Source: Sporosarcina sp. JAI121 | GTDB lineage: Bacteria > Bacillota > Bacilli > Bacillales_A > Planococcaceae | Length of the DNA stretch: 64,000 nucleotides | NCBI RefSeq assembly: GCF_013408665.1 | Contig: NZ_JACCCL010000001.1 | Location: 1,193,136-1,257,135, forward strand | Direction: 5' to 3' | In this document: positions 1 to 8,575 of the stretch, in pieces | Numbering within the stretch: the first letter of the stretch is position 1 | Layout: each line of letters starts with the position of its first letter | Position numbers and translations under genes: made by a program | The notes under the pieces: model-generated | Database searches by the model: none | The model's input: the letters and a program-made list of their open reading frames with translations, nothing else | What the model was told of the DNA's origin: nothing

Positions 1-370
1 CTCTTTTACCATTTTTAGCAGCATAAATGATGTCAACATCTGCAACAGCCATACCTGACAAAGATGCTGCTAGTACTGCAACTGTAACGTAGGGACCATA
101 TTTATACCCATACTTAGTTAGTATCTTTTCAGCTGCACTTGTAGCCGCAGTAGCTGTTATTGCTGCACCTGCTCCAGATAAAGCCTTCATATTATCTGCA
201 ATTTCTTTTGTTTGTGCTTTCGTTAGTGTATATGAACCAAGTGTGATTCTTTCTTCTGTTGATCCACCACCTCCGCAAGGTCCATAAGAACATGCAGCAA
301 ACACATTAGCACTAGGTACAGCAATTAAAAGTACTAGACTTGCTATCAAAACACTTAAAATCTTTTTCAT
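1..370 (-). CDS. Secreted small protein, 3' end outside window (bacteriocin-like?)
   Basis: Reading the minus strand from an ATG at 370, an open frame runs off the window edge at position 1, so about 123 residues are visible. The N-terminus is a clear signal peptide: MKK, then a hydrophobic core, then an ANVFAA-type cleavage region. The mature part begins with CSYGPCGGGG, a short Cys- and Gly-rich patch, followed by an Ala-rich, helix-prone, moderately hydrophobic stretch (AGAAITATAATSAAEK). A GAGAGGGG ribosome site precedes the start. I do not recognise a family. A small secreted, Cys-containing, Ala/Gly-rich protein could be a bacteriocin or a cell-surface peptide, but this is inference. 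No immunity or export genes are visible because the neighbouring sequence is decayed DNA. Confidence 0.6.
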   Translation of the reverse strand, partial: MKKILSVLIASLVLLIAVPSANVFAACSYGPCGGGGSTEERITLGSYTLTKAQTKEIADNMKALSGAGAAITATAATSAAEKILTKYGYKYGPYVTVAVLAASLSGMAVADVDIIYAAKNGKR

Positions 371-504
371 TCTTATGTACAACCCCTCTCTTTAATATAC
401 TGAATATTATCACTATCGATATGTAAGCGTCAAATATATTAGCTAAATAGTTACTTTTTTGATTTTATTCCAAGTATATTAAATGTTATATTATCTAATT
501 TATG

Positions 505-628
505 TTATTTCGTAATTGTCATTCCGCCGTCTAGAATAAGATCTTACCTGTAACAATGTTATTTTCTTCCGTAGTTAAATAAAGACCGGTTCGTGCAATA
601 TCATTTGTAACTCCAACACGTTCCGAAT
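505..628 (-). pseudogene. Short-chain dehydrogenase C-terminal remnant
   Basis: On the minus strand this encodes the typical SDR C-terminus: a stretch like NDIARTGLYLTTEENNIVTGKIL, then after one lost base LDGGMTITK and a stop. The pattern (x)LYLxSEExxxVTGxxLxxDGG is diagnostic of classical SDR enzymes. No N-terminal Rossmann half is present. The frameshift and missing 5' part make it a dead fragment. Confidence 0.6.
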
Positions 629-1048
629 CACACTGCACATTAAGAGACTTGTACAGTTTAGATAGCCAATTTATTCAATTTGAATCCGGTGGAACTTAGA
701 GTACTTATTTCACGGTAATTATTGTCAATTAAAAGTGGGTGATAATGTTTTCTAAATTTCTAGTAATTTACTTGAATTATTTTTTTCGTAAAAATACTTC
801 CTACGAAACTTCTTCTATCCGTTTTTTATTCTCTCCAAATCTACCGAAATTGCGCTGTCGCCTTTGAAGATGCTTCAAATTGCTTGTTTGCTTTGTCATG
901 TAAATAATCAATAACAGACACAACGTCGAGATCGTTCTCGACTAGTTCTTTTTTAATTCTTTTATTCTCTTAGGTTATTGCTAGTGGAAAATTGCCTTCT
1001 GTAGAAGGGGCAACTTGCACTTCCTCTTGGGATTGTTAGACGGCTTTT
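629..1048. other. Decayed intergenic DNA without a convincing gene
   Basis: No intact gene is seen. On the minus strand an open stretch of about 45 codons ends at a stop at 841-843 (containing KELVENDLDVVSVIDYLHDKANKQ). It is hydrophilic and helix-prone, has no start codon or ribosome site, and is probably another gene remnant. Its family was not recognised. Confidence 0.35.
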
Positions 1049-1226
1049 CATCCAGCTGAATTAATTGTCATAGCTGCACGACCGTCAATGGGAAAAGACC
1101 GACACGTTGAATCATATTGCGCTTCAAGCAGTGGGAGGGGGCTATAAGCCAATGATCTTTTCACTAGAAGTGAGTAGAACGTCGATGGTTGATCAAATCA
1201 TCGCGATAACAGGTGGCAATAACTGA
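1049..1226 (+). pseudogene. DnaB-type replicative helicase fragment
   Basis: The plus strand reads HPAELIVIAARPSMGK, then after a one-base shift KTDTLNHIALQAVGG, then KPMIFSLEVSRTSMVDQIIA and a stop. This is the RecA-fold Walker A region (RPSMGKT) of DnaB/DnaC-family replicative helicases, often found in prophages. A second frameshift lies just upstream of 1049, after LLDGF. Only about 60 residues survive, so it is a relic, probably of a phage or other mobile element. Confidence 0.7.
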
Positions 1227-1424
1227 CTGTGTATGCAAAATTCTCACACGCATTTCACTGACAAGCAAAAATCGAACTGGCTTTTCCGACACTCGGCAGC
1301 TTGAGCAAGGCGAATAGTCATATCGATGATTGCACTGGACTGACAGTGGTCCAAATACGTGCCGCTACAAGAAACATCATCCATACGGAACCTAAGCTGA
1401 AACCGATTGTTTGCAAATGATTTT

Positions 1425-1570
1425 AGGCACCTGTGCGTGGCACTATTCAGTAAATACAATACAATTCTATAATAATACAAAGTAAATCAACACCTATGCG
1501 ATTTCTCTATATTTTTTTATATTTACTTTGTTGCTTGAGTTATATGTCTTTGTGTCTGACACAGGTACCT
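1425..1570. repeat. 146-bp MITE-like repeat, copy A
   Basis: It starts AGGCACCTGTG (1425-1435) and ends CACAGGTACCT (1560-1570), which are imperfect terminal inverted repeats. Internal sequence (ACTATTCAGTAAATACAA near the left end, TTTGTGTCTGACACAGG at the right) is shared with copies at 33582-33728 and 39514-39660. The length is almost constant (146-147 bp). TTTTA flanks the element on both sides. It carries no coding capacity and lies just downstream of the TetR gene. Confidence 0.8.
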
Positions 1571-1650
1571 CTTTTAAGGCATCCCCAAAGCGCAAAAGCG
1601 GTATCCAATGGAATCACCGCTGTTTAGCGCACAAGTATTGCTTTAAACGA

Positions 1651-2313
1651 TTAAGACACTTGCTTACTCGAATAGTGAATAATCTCCGTTATATAATCCA
1701 TCGTGATTTCCGAAAGCTTTTCTGCTACATGAATTGTCCGGTTATTTAATAGATTAGTGAGCATACCTTGCCAAATTAGAATCGTCATCTCGTTGACCTT
1801 ATCAATGTCCACTTCATCGATGAAGCCCTCATTTGCAGCGATTTCCAAAATGGACCGACCTCGTTTTGACACGTTACGTTCAAATAGAATGGGTTTAAGC
1901 TCTTCTGGAAAACTGATTAGATCAGTTGGATAAATTTCATAGTATTCTGCCAAGAGCTTTTCAGGATGATTACCTAAATCCATGATAAATACAGCATGAA
2001 AGATTTGCGGCTGTAGGAAGGAGTGCTTACAAAAGCATTCCCATGAGTGTATGTATTTTTCTAACGGATTTTTCCCCTTTTCAATAGCGTTCCGCACGTC
2101 ATCTGTATATGCTTTCAAAAACTTCATGGAAGCGAAAAATATCAAATGTGAAATCTCCGTAAAGTAATTGTAAATGGTCGCACTATTATAGCCTGCCCGA
2201 TCGGCCACTTTTCGGATTGTAACATTTTCAATCCCTTCTTCTTCAATTATTTCCGCTGTCGCATCAACGAAGTATTTCCACATCCGACTTCTTTGAATCT
2301 TCTTATTTCCCAT
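1651..2313 (-). CDS. TetR/AcrR family transcriptional regulator
   Basis: A 220-residue protein with an N-terminal TetR helix-turn-helix at about residues 12-58 (DATAEIIEEEGIENVTIRKV then ADRAGYNSATIYNYF), followed by an all-helical ligand-binding domain. It is divergent from the BCCT transporter gene at 2812. The ~500-bp divergent region contains the perfect palindrome ATAATCATGATTAT (2451-2464). A near-identical site lies at 6766-6779 before the M24 peptidase operon. The simplest reading is a local repressor of the transporter, peptidase and proline dehydrogenase block, with an unknown inducer. A GGGGTG ribosome site precedes the ATG at 2313. Family call is secure; regulon is inference. Confidence 0.9.
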   Translation of the reverse strand: MGNKKIQRSRMWKYFVDATAEIIEEEGIENVTIRKVADRAGYNSATIYNYFTEISHLIFFASMKFLKAYTDDVRNAIEKGKNPLEKYIHSWECFCKHSFLQPQIFHAVFIMDLGNHPEKLLAEYYEIYPTDLISFPEELKPILFERNVSKRGRSILEIAANEGFIDEVDIDKVNEMTILIWQGMLTNLLNNRTIHVAEKLSEITMDYITEIIHYSSKQVS

Positions 2314-2450
2314 TTATGAACACCCCTACATTCTGCATAGTAACTTTAGATTGACATTAGTGTGCCTATTATACATTATCTACTAAAAAAAAAGCTGATA
2401 ATTAGATTGTTCTATGTTTTCCGATGTGCTAATATAATCAGCATAAGTAT

Positions 2451-2464
2451 ATAATCATGATTAT
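2451..2464. promoter_or_regulatory. Candidate TetR operator, site 1
   Basis: ATAATCATGATTAT is a perfect 14-bp palindrome between the divergent TetR and BCCT genes. The same core followed by TATTTA-like bases recurs at 6766-6779. Palindromes of this size beside a TetR gene are usually its operators. Confidence 0.55.
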
Positions 2465-2811
2465 TTATACTAGTCTGATTGAAAATGATCATGAAAAATA
2501 TATTTGTATTTATCCCGCGTGAACGAGCAGTTTTATCTATACCACAGGAATCAGTGGCAGCAATGAGATAATGTGGAAATCTGACTATCCGGAAATGCTG
2601 TATAGGTTCAATGAACAATCAAGGAAATTGTGGAAACCCACACTGATTGAAATAGTCTAAAACGGATAGGTATGAATTGAGAGAAGGGGGGAGTAAAGTA
2701 TTTCCATTACGCTTGCTATTCGTGCCTTAATTGAAAGCGTTGCCACGTAGAGAAATTAGCTACAAATCATGGGTTTTAACAATATAAAGTTGAAAAAAGG
2801 GGATTGGAAGT

Positions 2812-4314
2812 ATGGGGAAAGTTAGAATTGATCCATTTGTATTCTGGACATCAATCGTCGTTATTGTTGCAGCAACTGTGTTATTAGTGTTAAACAGAGG
2901 AACAGCGGAACCGTATTTGGATAAGTTAATGACTTCCATCACCTATCAAATGGACTGGGCATTTCAGTTTTTAACAATTGGATTATTTATATTACTAGTT
3001 TATTTAGCATTTAGCCGTTTTGGGAAAATCAAGTTGGGTGAAGGCAAGCCAGAATTCTCCACATTCAGCTGGGGGACAATGTTGTTCACAGCAGGCATGG
3101 GGACAAGTATTATGTATTGGTCGATGTTGGAACCGATTTATTATTTCATGGGACCACCTTTCGGAATTGAACCCGAGAGTAATGAAGCGGCAGAGTGGGC
3201 ATTGACGTATGGCTTATTCCATTGGGGAACATCAGCATGGGCACTTTATGCTTTCCCGACAGTTGTCATTGCTTACTCGTATTTTGTAAAGAAACGTCCT
3301 TCGTTAAAAATGAGTACTGCACTTAGTGGGGTTCTCGGCAAATATGCAGATGGCAAGGTTGCAAAACTAATTGATGTGTTGGTAATTTGGAGTTTGGTCG
3401 GAGGGCTTGGTACATCACTGGGACTGGGTGTTCCAATGGTTTCGGCAGTTGTCGCTAGCATTTTTGGGCTAGATAAGTCATTGATGCTCGATACAATTAT
3501 AGTGATCAGTATTACAATCATCTACTCTGCCAGTGCTTATATGGGACTGCATAAAGGAATTAAACGATTGAGCGACATAAATGTCTTCCTTGCATTGGCT
3601 CTTGCGGTTTTCATCTTCATTGCAGGACCGACATTGTTCATCTTGACGTATTTTACCAACAGTTTAGGAATGATGATCCAAAACTTTGCGATAATGAGTT
3701 TTTATACAGATCCAATTGGCAAAAGTGGATTCCCACAAGCTTGGACAGTATTCTATTGGGCTTGGTTTGCTGCCACAGCTCCATTCATGGGCTTGTTTGT
3801 TGCACGGATATCCAAAGGACGCACAATCCGCCAACTAATTACACATATGCTGTTATGGGGGTCAATCGGTGGGTGGACCTACTTTATGGTCTTCGGTGGA
3901 TACACAATGAATCTACAATTGAATGACATTCTTCCAGTAAAAGACATTCTAAACGATAGCGGTGGTCCAGCAGCAGTTGTTGAAATTTTGAAGTCATTAC
4001 CACTCAGCTACATTGTGTTACCATTCTTTGTGGTGTTGGCGGTTATTTTCCTTTCCACCTCACTTGATTCTGCGACCTATATCCTAGCAGCAATTGCGAC
4101 GAAGGAAATAAAGAATGGACAAGACCCTGCAAGGTGGCATCGTATGGTATGGGGTGCAATTCTTGCAGTCCTGTCAGTAACCTTACTAAATATAGGAGGA
4201 TTACGTGTCATTCAAACTTCTGCCGTCATTGTATCCGTACCAATATTTGTCATTTATTTATTGTTAATCGTTTCGTTCTTCAAATGGTTAAAGCAGGATT
4301 TCCCGAATAAGTAA
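2812..4314 (+). CDS. BCCT family betaine/carnitine/choline-type transporter
   Basis: A 500-residue polytopic membrane protein with about 12 predicted hydrophobic segments. BCCT signatures are visible: MYWSMLEPIYYF (conserved Trp/Glu of TM4) and the signature-loop region FYWAWFAATAPFMGLFVARI followed by SKGRTIRQ. The family imports quaternary ammonium compounds (glycine betaine, carnitine, choline, proline betaine), driven by Na+ or H+ or by exchange. It is slightly shorter than osmoregulatory members and lacks a long charged C-terminal tail, which fits a catabolic rather than osmosensing role (inference). It is followed after 68 bp by the CocE-type hydrolase. The next transcription unit encodes prolyl peptidase and proline dehydrogenase, so a proline-derived substrate is possible. 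Confidence 0.92.
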   Translation: MGKVRIDPFVFWTSIVVIVAATVLLVLNRGTAEPYLDKLMTSITYQMDWAFQFLTIGLFILLVYLAFSRFGKIKLGEGKPEFSTFSWGTMLFTAGMGTSIMYWSMLEPIYYFMGPPFGIEPESNEAAEWALTYGLFHWGTSAWALYAFPTVVIAYSYFVKKRPSLKMSTALSGVLGKYADGKVAKLIDVLVIWSLVGGLGTSLGLGVPMVSAVVASIFGLDKSLMLDTIIVISITIIYSASAYMGLHKGIKRLSDINVFLALALAVFIFIAGPTLFILTYFTNSLGMMIQNFAIMSFYTDPIGKSGFPQAWTVFYWAWFAATAPFMGLFVARISKGRTIRQLITHMLLWGSIGGWTYFMVFGGYTMNLQLNDILPVKDILNDSGGPAAVVEILKSLPLSYIVLPFFVVLAVIFLSTSLDSATYILAAIATKEIKNGQDPARWHRMVWGAILAVLSVTLLNIGGLRVIQTSAVIVSVPIFVIYLLLIVSFFKWLKQDFPNK

Positions 4315-4382
4315 ATCTAGTTCAACAAAGAAAAACTTCATTCGCACGCTAGGTTTTAAAATTATTACTTGGAGGTAATTAC

Positions 4383-6431
4383 ATGGTTTTCAATGTACGT
4401 GAATCGAACCGGTCAATTAAAACAAAATTTCCGAGAGAGGTTAAGGAAATTGAACATGTCTGGATTCCGTTGTCGGACGGGACACGTCTATCGGCACGCA
4501 TCTGGTTACCTGTAGACGCAGAACAACAGCCGGTTCCCGCTATTCTGGAATACCTTCCTTATCGCAAAAATGATTTTACAGCGCTAAGGGATTCGATTCG
4601 TCACCCGTATTTTGCGGGTCACGGCTATGCGAGCATTCGTGTGGACATGCGTGGATGTGGCGATTCAGATGGGATTTTATATGACGAATATTTAAAGCAG
4701 GAGCAGGACGATGGACTGGAAGTACTATCATGGATTGAGAAGCAGCCATGGTTCACAGGCGGAGTGGGTATGATTGGGAAATCGTGGGGCGGCTTTAACG
4801 GCCTGCAAATGGCGGCACGTCGTCATCCCGCACTAAAAACAATCATTACACTTTGTTCGACAGATGATCGTTACGCTGATGATGTTCACTATAAAGGCGG
4901 TGCACTTCTTGCGTCGGACATGCTTTGGTGGGGTTCCACGATGCTTGCCTACAATGCGCGACCTGCAGATCCCGCAGTTGTAGGGGATGCATGGAGAAAA
5001 AGTTGGTTGGAACGTTTGGAGAAAACACCGCCATTCGTAGAAGAATGGATGAGACACCAGCGTCGAGACGAGTACTGGAAGCATGGTTCCGTCGGTGAAA
5101 ACTTTGATGATATCGACATCCCTGTCTACGCTGTAGGGGGATGGGCTGATGGCTATACAAATGCAATCCCTCGTTTACTTGAAGGATTGAAAGGTCCACG
5201 CAAAGGGTTGATCGGCCCATGGGCGCATGAATATCCTGAAGTTGCGGTTCCCGGTCCACAAATCGGCTTTTTACAAGAATGCGTACGTTGGTGGGATCAT
5301 TGGTTAAAAGGCATTGACACAGGCATCATGGAAGAACCGATGCTACGTGCATGGGTACAAGATAGCGTACCGCCTAAAACGGATTACGCGATTCGACCAG
5401 GTCATTGGGTTGCTGAAACTGAGTGGCCACCCAAGGCGCAAGAACAAAAGGCCTATTATCTGAACAAACAGCAGCTTTCTGATAAACCGGTTGCGGAACA
5501 AGCAATCACTGTTTCAAGTGTTCAGCATCATGGACTCTATTCCGGTGTGTTCTGTCCATTCGGACAACCTGGAGACCTTCCTGCAGATCAGCGACTTGAA
5601 AATGGCCTTTCCGTAGTCTTCACATCTGACCCGGTAAATGAGGCGATTGAAATTCTAGGTTTTCCTGAGTTTACAGTCGAAGTAGCATCTGACCAGCCGA
5701 ATGCATTACTCACAGTTCGTCTGAATGACGTTGCACCAGACGGTTCTTCGACACGCGTGACGTGGGGCGTGTTGAACTTGACACACCGAAATAGCCATGA
5801 ACATCCTGAATACCTAGAGCCGGGTAAAAAATATACGGTAACGTTACGAATGAATGCAATCGGACACAATTTACCTGCAGGACATTGTTGGCAATTAGCA
5901 GTATCGCCAACATACTGGCCACACGCTTGGCCATCTCCAGAGCCAGTGACATTGACTGTCTTTGCAAATGAAAAGACGTCTCTCACGTTACCAATCAGAC
6001 AACCTAAAGCAATCGATCAGGAATTACAACCGTTCGAACACCCAGAAACCGCGGCTGTTATGGAACGTGTGATTCTCCGTGAAGCAAACCGGACTAGAGA
6101 AATTCTTCATAATACAATTACAGACGTTTGGACGCTAGATGACTTTTCTGATGAAGGAGCAAGAATGCTTCCTAGTAACGGAATCGAATATGGCAGCACA
6201 AATCGCAACGTTTATTCCATTGTAGAAGGTGATCCACAATCTGCCAAAGTTCAATGTGATTGGACGCTAACTGTTGGTCGTGGTGAATGGCAAACGAGTC
6301 TAGAAAGCACCAGTATCATGACAGCAGACGATGAGCAGTTCTATGTTACGAATGAGCTGATTGCTTATGAAGGAGAGACTGAAGTATTCAATAAAACATG
6401 GAAAATAGCAGTGCCAAGGGATTTTGTTTAA
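4383..6431 (+). CDS. CocE/NonD family hydrolase (X-Pro dipeptidyl-peptidase S15 type)
   Basis: A 682-residue alpha/beta hydrolase with the S15/CocE layout. An N-terminal catalytic domain carries the nucleophile motif GKSWGG (Ser134) and the upstream oxyanion/Arg strand RVDMRGCGDSDG. A C-terminal jelly-roll domain starts near residue 330. The family includes cocaine esterase, glutaryl-7-ACA acylases and X-Pro dipeptidyl peptidases; the exact substrate cannot be read from sequence. No signal peptide, so cytoplasmic. A GGAGG site lies 8 bp before the ATG. It lies directly behind the BCCT importer and before an Xaa-Pro-type peptidase and ProDH, suggesting hydrolysis of an imported prolyl amide or ester (inference). 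Confidence 0.9.
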   Translation: MVFNVRESNRSIKTKFPREVKEIEHVWIPLSDGTRLSARIWLPVDAEQQPVPAILEYLPYRKNDFTALRDSIRHPYFAGHGYASIRVDMRGCGDSDGILYDEYLKQEQDDGLEVLSWIEKQPWFTGGVGMIGKSWGGFNGLQMAARRHPALKTIITLCSTDDRYADDVHYKGGALLASDMLWWGSTMLAYNARPADPAVVGDAWRKSWLERLEKTPPFVEEWMRHQRRDEYWKHGSVGENFDDIDIPVYAVGGWADGYTNAIPRLLEGLKGPRKGLIGPWAHEYPEVAVPGPQIGFLQECVRWWDHWLKGIDTGIMEEPMLRAWVQDSVPPKTDYAIRPGHWVAETEWPPKAQEQKAYYLNKQQLSDKPVAEQAITVSSVQHHGLYSGVFCPFGQPGDLPADQRLENGLSVVFTSDPVNEAIEILGFPEFTVEVASDQPNALLTVRLNDVAPDGSSTRVTWGVLNLTHRNSHEHPEYLEPGKKYTVTLRMNAIGHNLPAGHCWQLAVSPTYWPHAWPSPEPVTLTVFANEKTSLTLPIRQPKAIDQELQPFEHPETAAVMERVILREANRTREILHNTITDVWTLDDFSDEGARMLPSNGIEYGSTNRNVYSIVEGDPQSAKVQCDWTLTVGRGEWQTSLESTSIMTADDEQFYVTNELIAYEGETEVFNKTWKIAVPRDFV

Positions 6432-6434
6432 CAA

Positions 6435-6458
6435 GGAGGAATGAAGTTCAATTCCTCC
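6435..6458 (+). terminator. Hairpin after CocE gene
   Basis: GGAGGAAT and ATTCCTCC form a perfect 8-bp stem 3 bp after the stop codon. There is no T-run after it, so termination is uncertain. The structured repeat at 6461 follows at once. Confidence 0.4.
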
Positions 6459-6460
6459 CT

Positions 6461-6556
6461 GTTAAAGCCTCCGGCGGATGTCAAAGATTTTGAAGGGAGT
6501 TAATTGAGCAAGCTCAATTCAAAATCTTGACGCAATCACTCCAAGGCGTGATTGAT
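6461..6556 (+). repeat. Two-hairpin structured repeat, copy 1
   Basis: About 95 bp starting GTTAAAGCCTCCGGCGGATG. It contains a nested stem (AGATTTTGAA with TTCAAAATCT enclosing the palindrome AATTGAGCAAGCTCAATT) and a second stem (CAATCAC with GTGATTG). A near-identical element is at 36281-36375, with compensatory-looking changes in the second stem. A shortened relative may lie at about 37589-37625. It is intergenic in each case. Function unknown: a mobile palindromic repeat or a structured RNA. Confidence 0.7.
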
Positions 6557-6765
6557 TTAACTTTACTCCTTGTACAGACAGTGTTTCTATAAATGGAAGC
6601 CTGTTTGTCATAAGGGGTTTTTAGTGGGCTGACGTTTAAATGCCTATAAGCTGTTGGCAAAGGAAAGGTAGTAGTTGAAATATAGATTCCCACTATAAGG
6701 TATATTTTCTCAATTTTCACATGTAATCCTATGTTCAATATAATTGGACTGTCACACTCTTTTTT

Positions 6766-6779
6766 ATAATCATGGTTAT
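6766..6779. promoter_or_regulatory. Candidate TetR operator, site 2
   Basis: ATAATCATGGTTAT matches site 1 (2451-2464) at 13 of 14 positions and is followed by a similar TATTTA run. It sits 48 bp upstream of the M24 peptidase start, where an operator would control the second operon of the block. Confidence 0.55.
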
Positions 6780-6826
6780 TTAATTAGGTATGATAATTGG
6801 TATTAATTTTGAGAGGTGAATTAAGT

Positions 6827-7948
6827 ATGATTGTTCAAAAGAGACTGGAACAGTTTAGAAAGTATATGGATGACAACCAGATTAGTATGAGTTTAATTTG
6901 GGAGCCAGATAATCAGTTTTACCTATCAGGTTTCCGTGCTATTTCGTATTCTCGTCCGATTGTGACACTCATCGATAGCGAGAGGACAGCGTTAATTATA
7001 CCAGGACTTGAAGAAGTCCATGCGGCGGAGAAAGCGAAAGTAGATGCAATGTATGTCTACTATGAACAAGTAGGGCTAAAGGATAAGGAATTATCCTATA
7101 TGGATCACTTAACGAAACTTATTCAACAATTTCCCGCTGGTAGCCGCATCGGTGTTGAGTTGAATAATCTTCCTTCGAGCGTGTTTATGTACCTTACGCA
7201 ACTAGGTTTCACTGTTGTGGATGTAGGCAAGAAGATTACTGAAATGCGAACGATTAAAGATGCGCACGAAATAGAATTGCTAAAAATAGCGGGTCGATTG
7301 TCAGATTTAGCGATTGCAGAATCATTGAAACATGCACGGGTAGGCATTAGTGAACTTGAATTTGATACGTACGGGGATAAGATTTTACTTGAGATTGCAT
7401 CAATTGAGTATCCTGACGAACTAATCGGATATGAAGACTGGACATGCTCCGGGATTCGACGCAGCGAAATGCCTCACCTATATTCGAGTACACGTAAGTT
7501 TGAAGAAGGTGACGGTGTTGTTCACAGCCGACAAGTATGGTTCAACGGTTATCGAGCCGAGAATGAACGAACGTTCTTCGTCGGGAAGCCAACGGAAAAG
7601 CAAAAGAATTTATTAGAGCTTGCAACTGAGGCACAACGAGTGGGTATGGACCTGATTCGTCCTGGTATCATGGCGAAGGAAGTTGATATTGCTGCCTACG
7701 AAGTTTTTAAAAAAGCGGGTTATGGTGAATTTGTCAATCACCGGATTGGACATGGACTCGGACTTTCCGAACATGAAGAGCCGTACTTGAGGTTCGACAA
7801 TGACCTCTTTCTCCAAGAAGGAATGGTGTATACAATAGAGCCAGGCATCTATGTACCCGGAGTTGGTGGATTCAGGCATTCAGGTACAGTTATTCTAACG
7901 AAGAGTGGAAGTTTCGCGATTACACAGCATCCGAAAACGATTGAATAG
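6827..7948 (+). CDS. M24 family Xaa-Pro peptidase / creatinase-like enzyme
   Basis: A 373-residue protein with the pita-bread fold layout: an N-terminal creatinase-like domain (about 1-125) and a C-terminal M24 domain. Visible signatures include HRIGHGLGLSEHEEPYL, EGMVYTIEPGIYVPGVGG and RHSGTVILT. The usual first metal-binding Asp pair region is atypical: at the expected place the sequence reads GDGVVHSRQVWFNGYRAENERTFF, with few acidic ligands. It may therefore not be a standard dimetal aminopeptidase; creatinase-like members lack the metals. The ATG at 6827 is preferred because GAGAGGTG lies 8 bp upstream. It heads an operon with the UPF0316 gene and proline dehydrogenase. Confidence 0.88.
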   Translation: MIVQKRLEQFRKYMDDNQISMSLIWEPDNQFYLSGFRAISYSRPIVTLIDSERTALIIPGLEEVHAAEKAKVDAMYVYYEQVGLKDKELSYMDHLTKLIQQFPAGSRIGVELNNLPSSVFMYLTQLGFTVVDVGKKITEMRTIKDAHEIELLKIAGRLSDLAIAESLKHARVGISELEFDTYGDKILLEIASIEYPDELIGYEDWTCSGIRRSEMPHLYSSTRKFEEGDGVVHSRQVWFNGYRAENERTFFVGKPTEKQKNLLELATEAQRVGMDLIRPGIMAKEVDIAAYEVFKKAGYGEFVNHRIGHGLGLSEHEEPYLRFDNDLFLQEGMVYTIEPGIYVPGVGGFRHSGTVILTKSGSFAITQHPKTIE

Positions 7949-7994
7949 ATGACATTTCAAGACATCATTGAGGTAAAGACCTGAGGGGGATCCC

Positions 7995-8519
7995 ATGACA
8001 GCTATACTATTTATCATCATCGCCATTAATATCGTTTATGTCTCCTTATTTACGTTGCGCGTCATTCTAGTCATTAAAGGATACCGAATGGCGGCATCGA
8101 TTCTATCGATGGGCGAAGTGTTTGTGTATCTGATGGGTTTGACAATTGTCCTGGACAATTTAGACAATCCCATCAATATTGCAGCGTATTGTGTGGGTTG
8201 GGGAATGGGTGTCTTCCTCGGAAGTAAGATTGAAGAGCGCTTGGCACTCGGTTATATCGTCTTTGACGTAGTCGTTGATTCACTCGAGATTGAAATACCC
8301 ATGAAAATCCGGGAACAAGGGTATGGTGTTACATCTTGGGTTGCAGATGGGAAAGACGGTGAACGACTCGTTATGAAAGTGTTAGCGAAACGTAATTACG
8401 AACAGAAATTAAGAAAACTTGTCCTCTCCTATGCGCCTAAAGCATTTATCATCTCCTATGAACCGAACAAGTTCAACGGCGGATTTTTGCTTAAAAACCT
8501 TAACTCAGGACGAAATTAA
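7995..8519 (+). CDS. UPF0316 membrane protein (DUF5698/DUF2179)
   Basis: A 174-residue protein with three N-terminal hydrophobic segments (residues about 3-25, 35-55, 60-78), the DUF5698 part, and a C-terminal soluble DUF2179-like domain (about 95-165). This is the layout of UPF0316/YebE-type proteins, whose biochemical role is not established. The DUF2179 fold resembles small ligand-sensing domains. It starts after GAGGGGGATCCC and is in an apparent operon with the M24 peptidase (47 bp upstream) and ProDH (56 bp downstream). That placement is unusual for a gene normally thought of as housekeeping. Confidence 0.85.
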   Translation: MTAILFIIIAINIVYVSLFTLRVILVIKGYRMAASILSMGEVFVYLMGLTIVLDNLDNPINIAAYCVGWGMGVFLGSKIEERLALGYIVFDVVVDSLEIEIPMKIREQGYGVTSWVADGKDGERLVMKVLAKRNYEQKLRKLVLSYAPKAFIISYEPNKFNGGFLLKNLNSGRN

Positions 8520-8575
8520 TCTAAAGAAAATGTTGAATATGAATACCGATAAAAACAGATTGAGGGGTATGAAGA

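Noticed and set aside
1244-1749. Short ORFs on both strands around the first 147-bp repeat
   Set aside because: They run through repeat DNA and the 3' end of the TetR gene and have no ribosome sites.
4846-5259. 137-codon minus-strand ORF inside the CocE-type gene
   Set aside because: Antisense shadow; the plus-strand hydrolase is complete.
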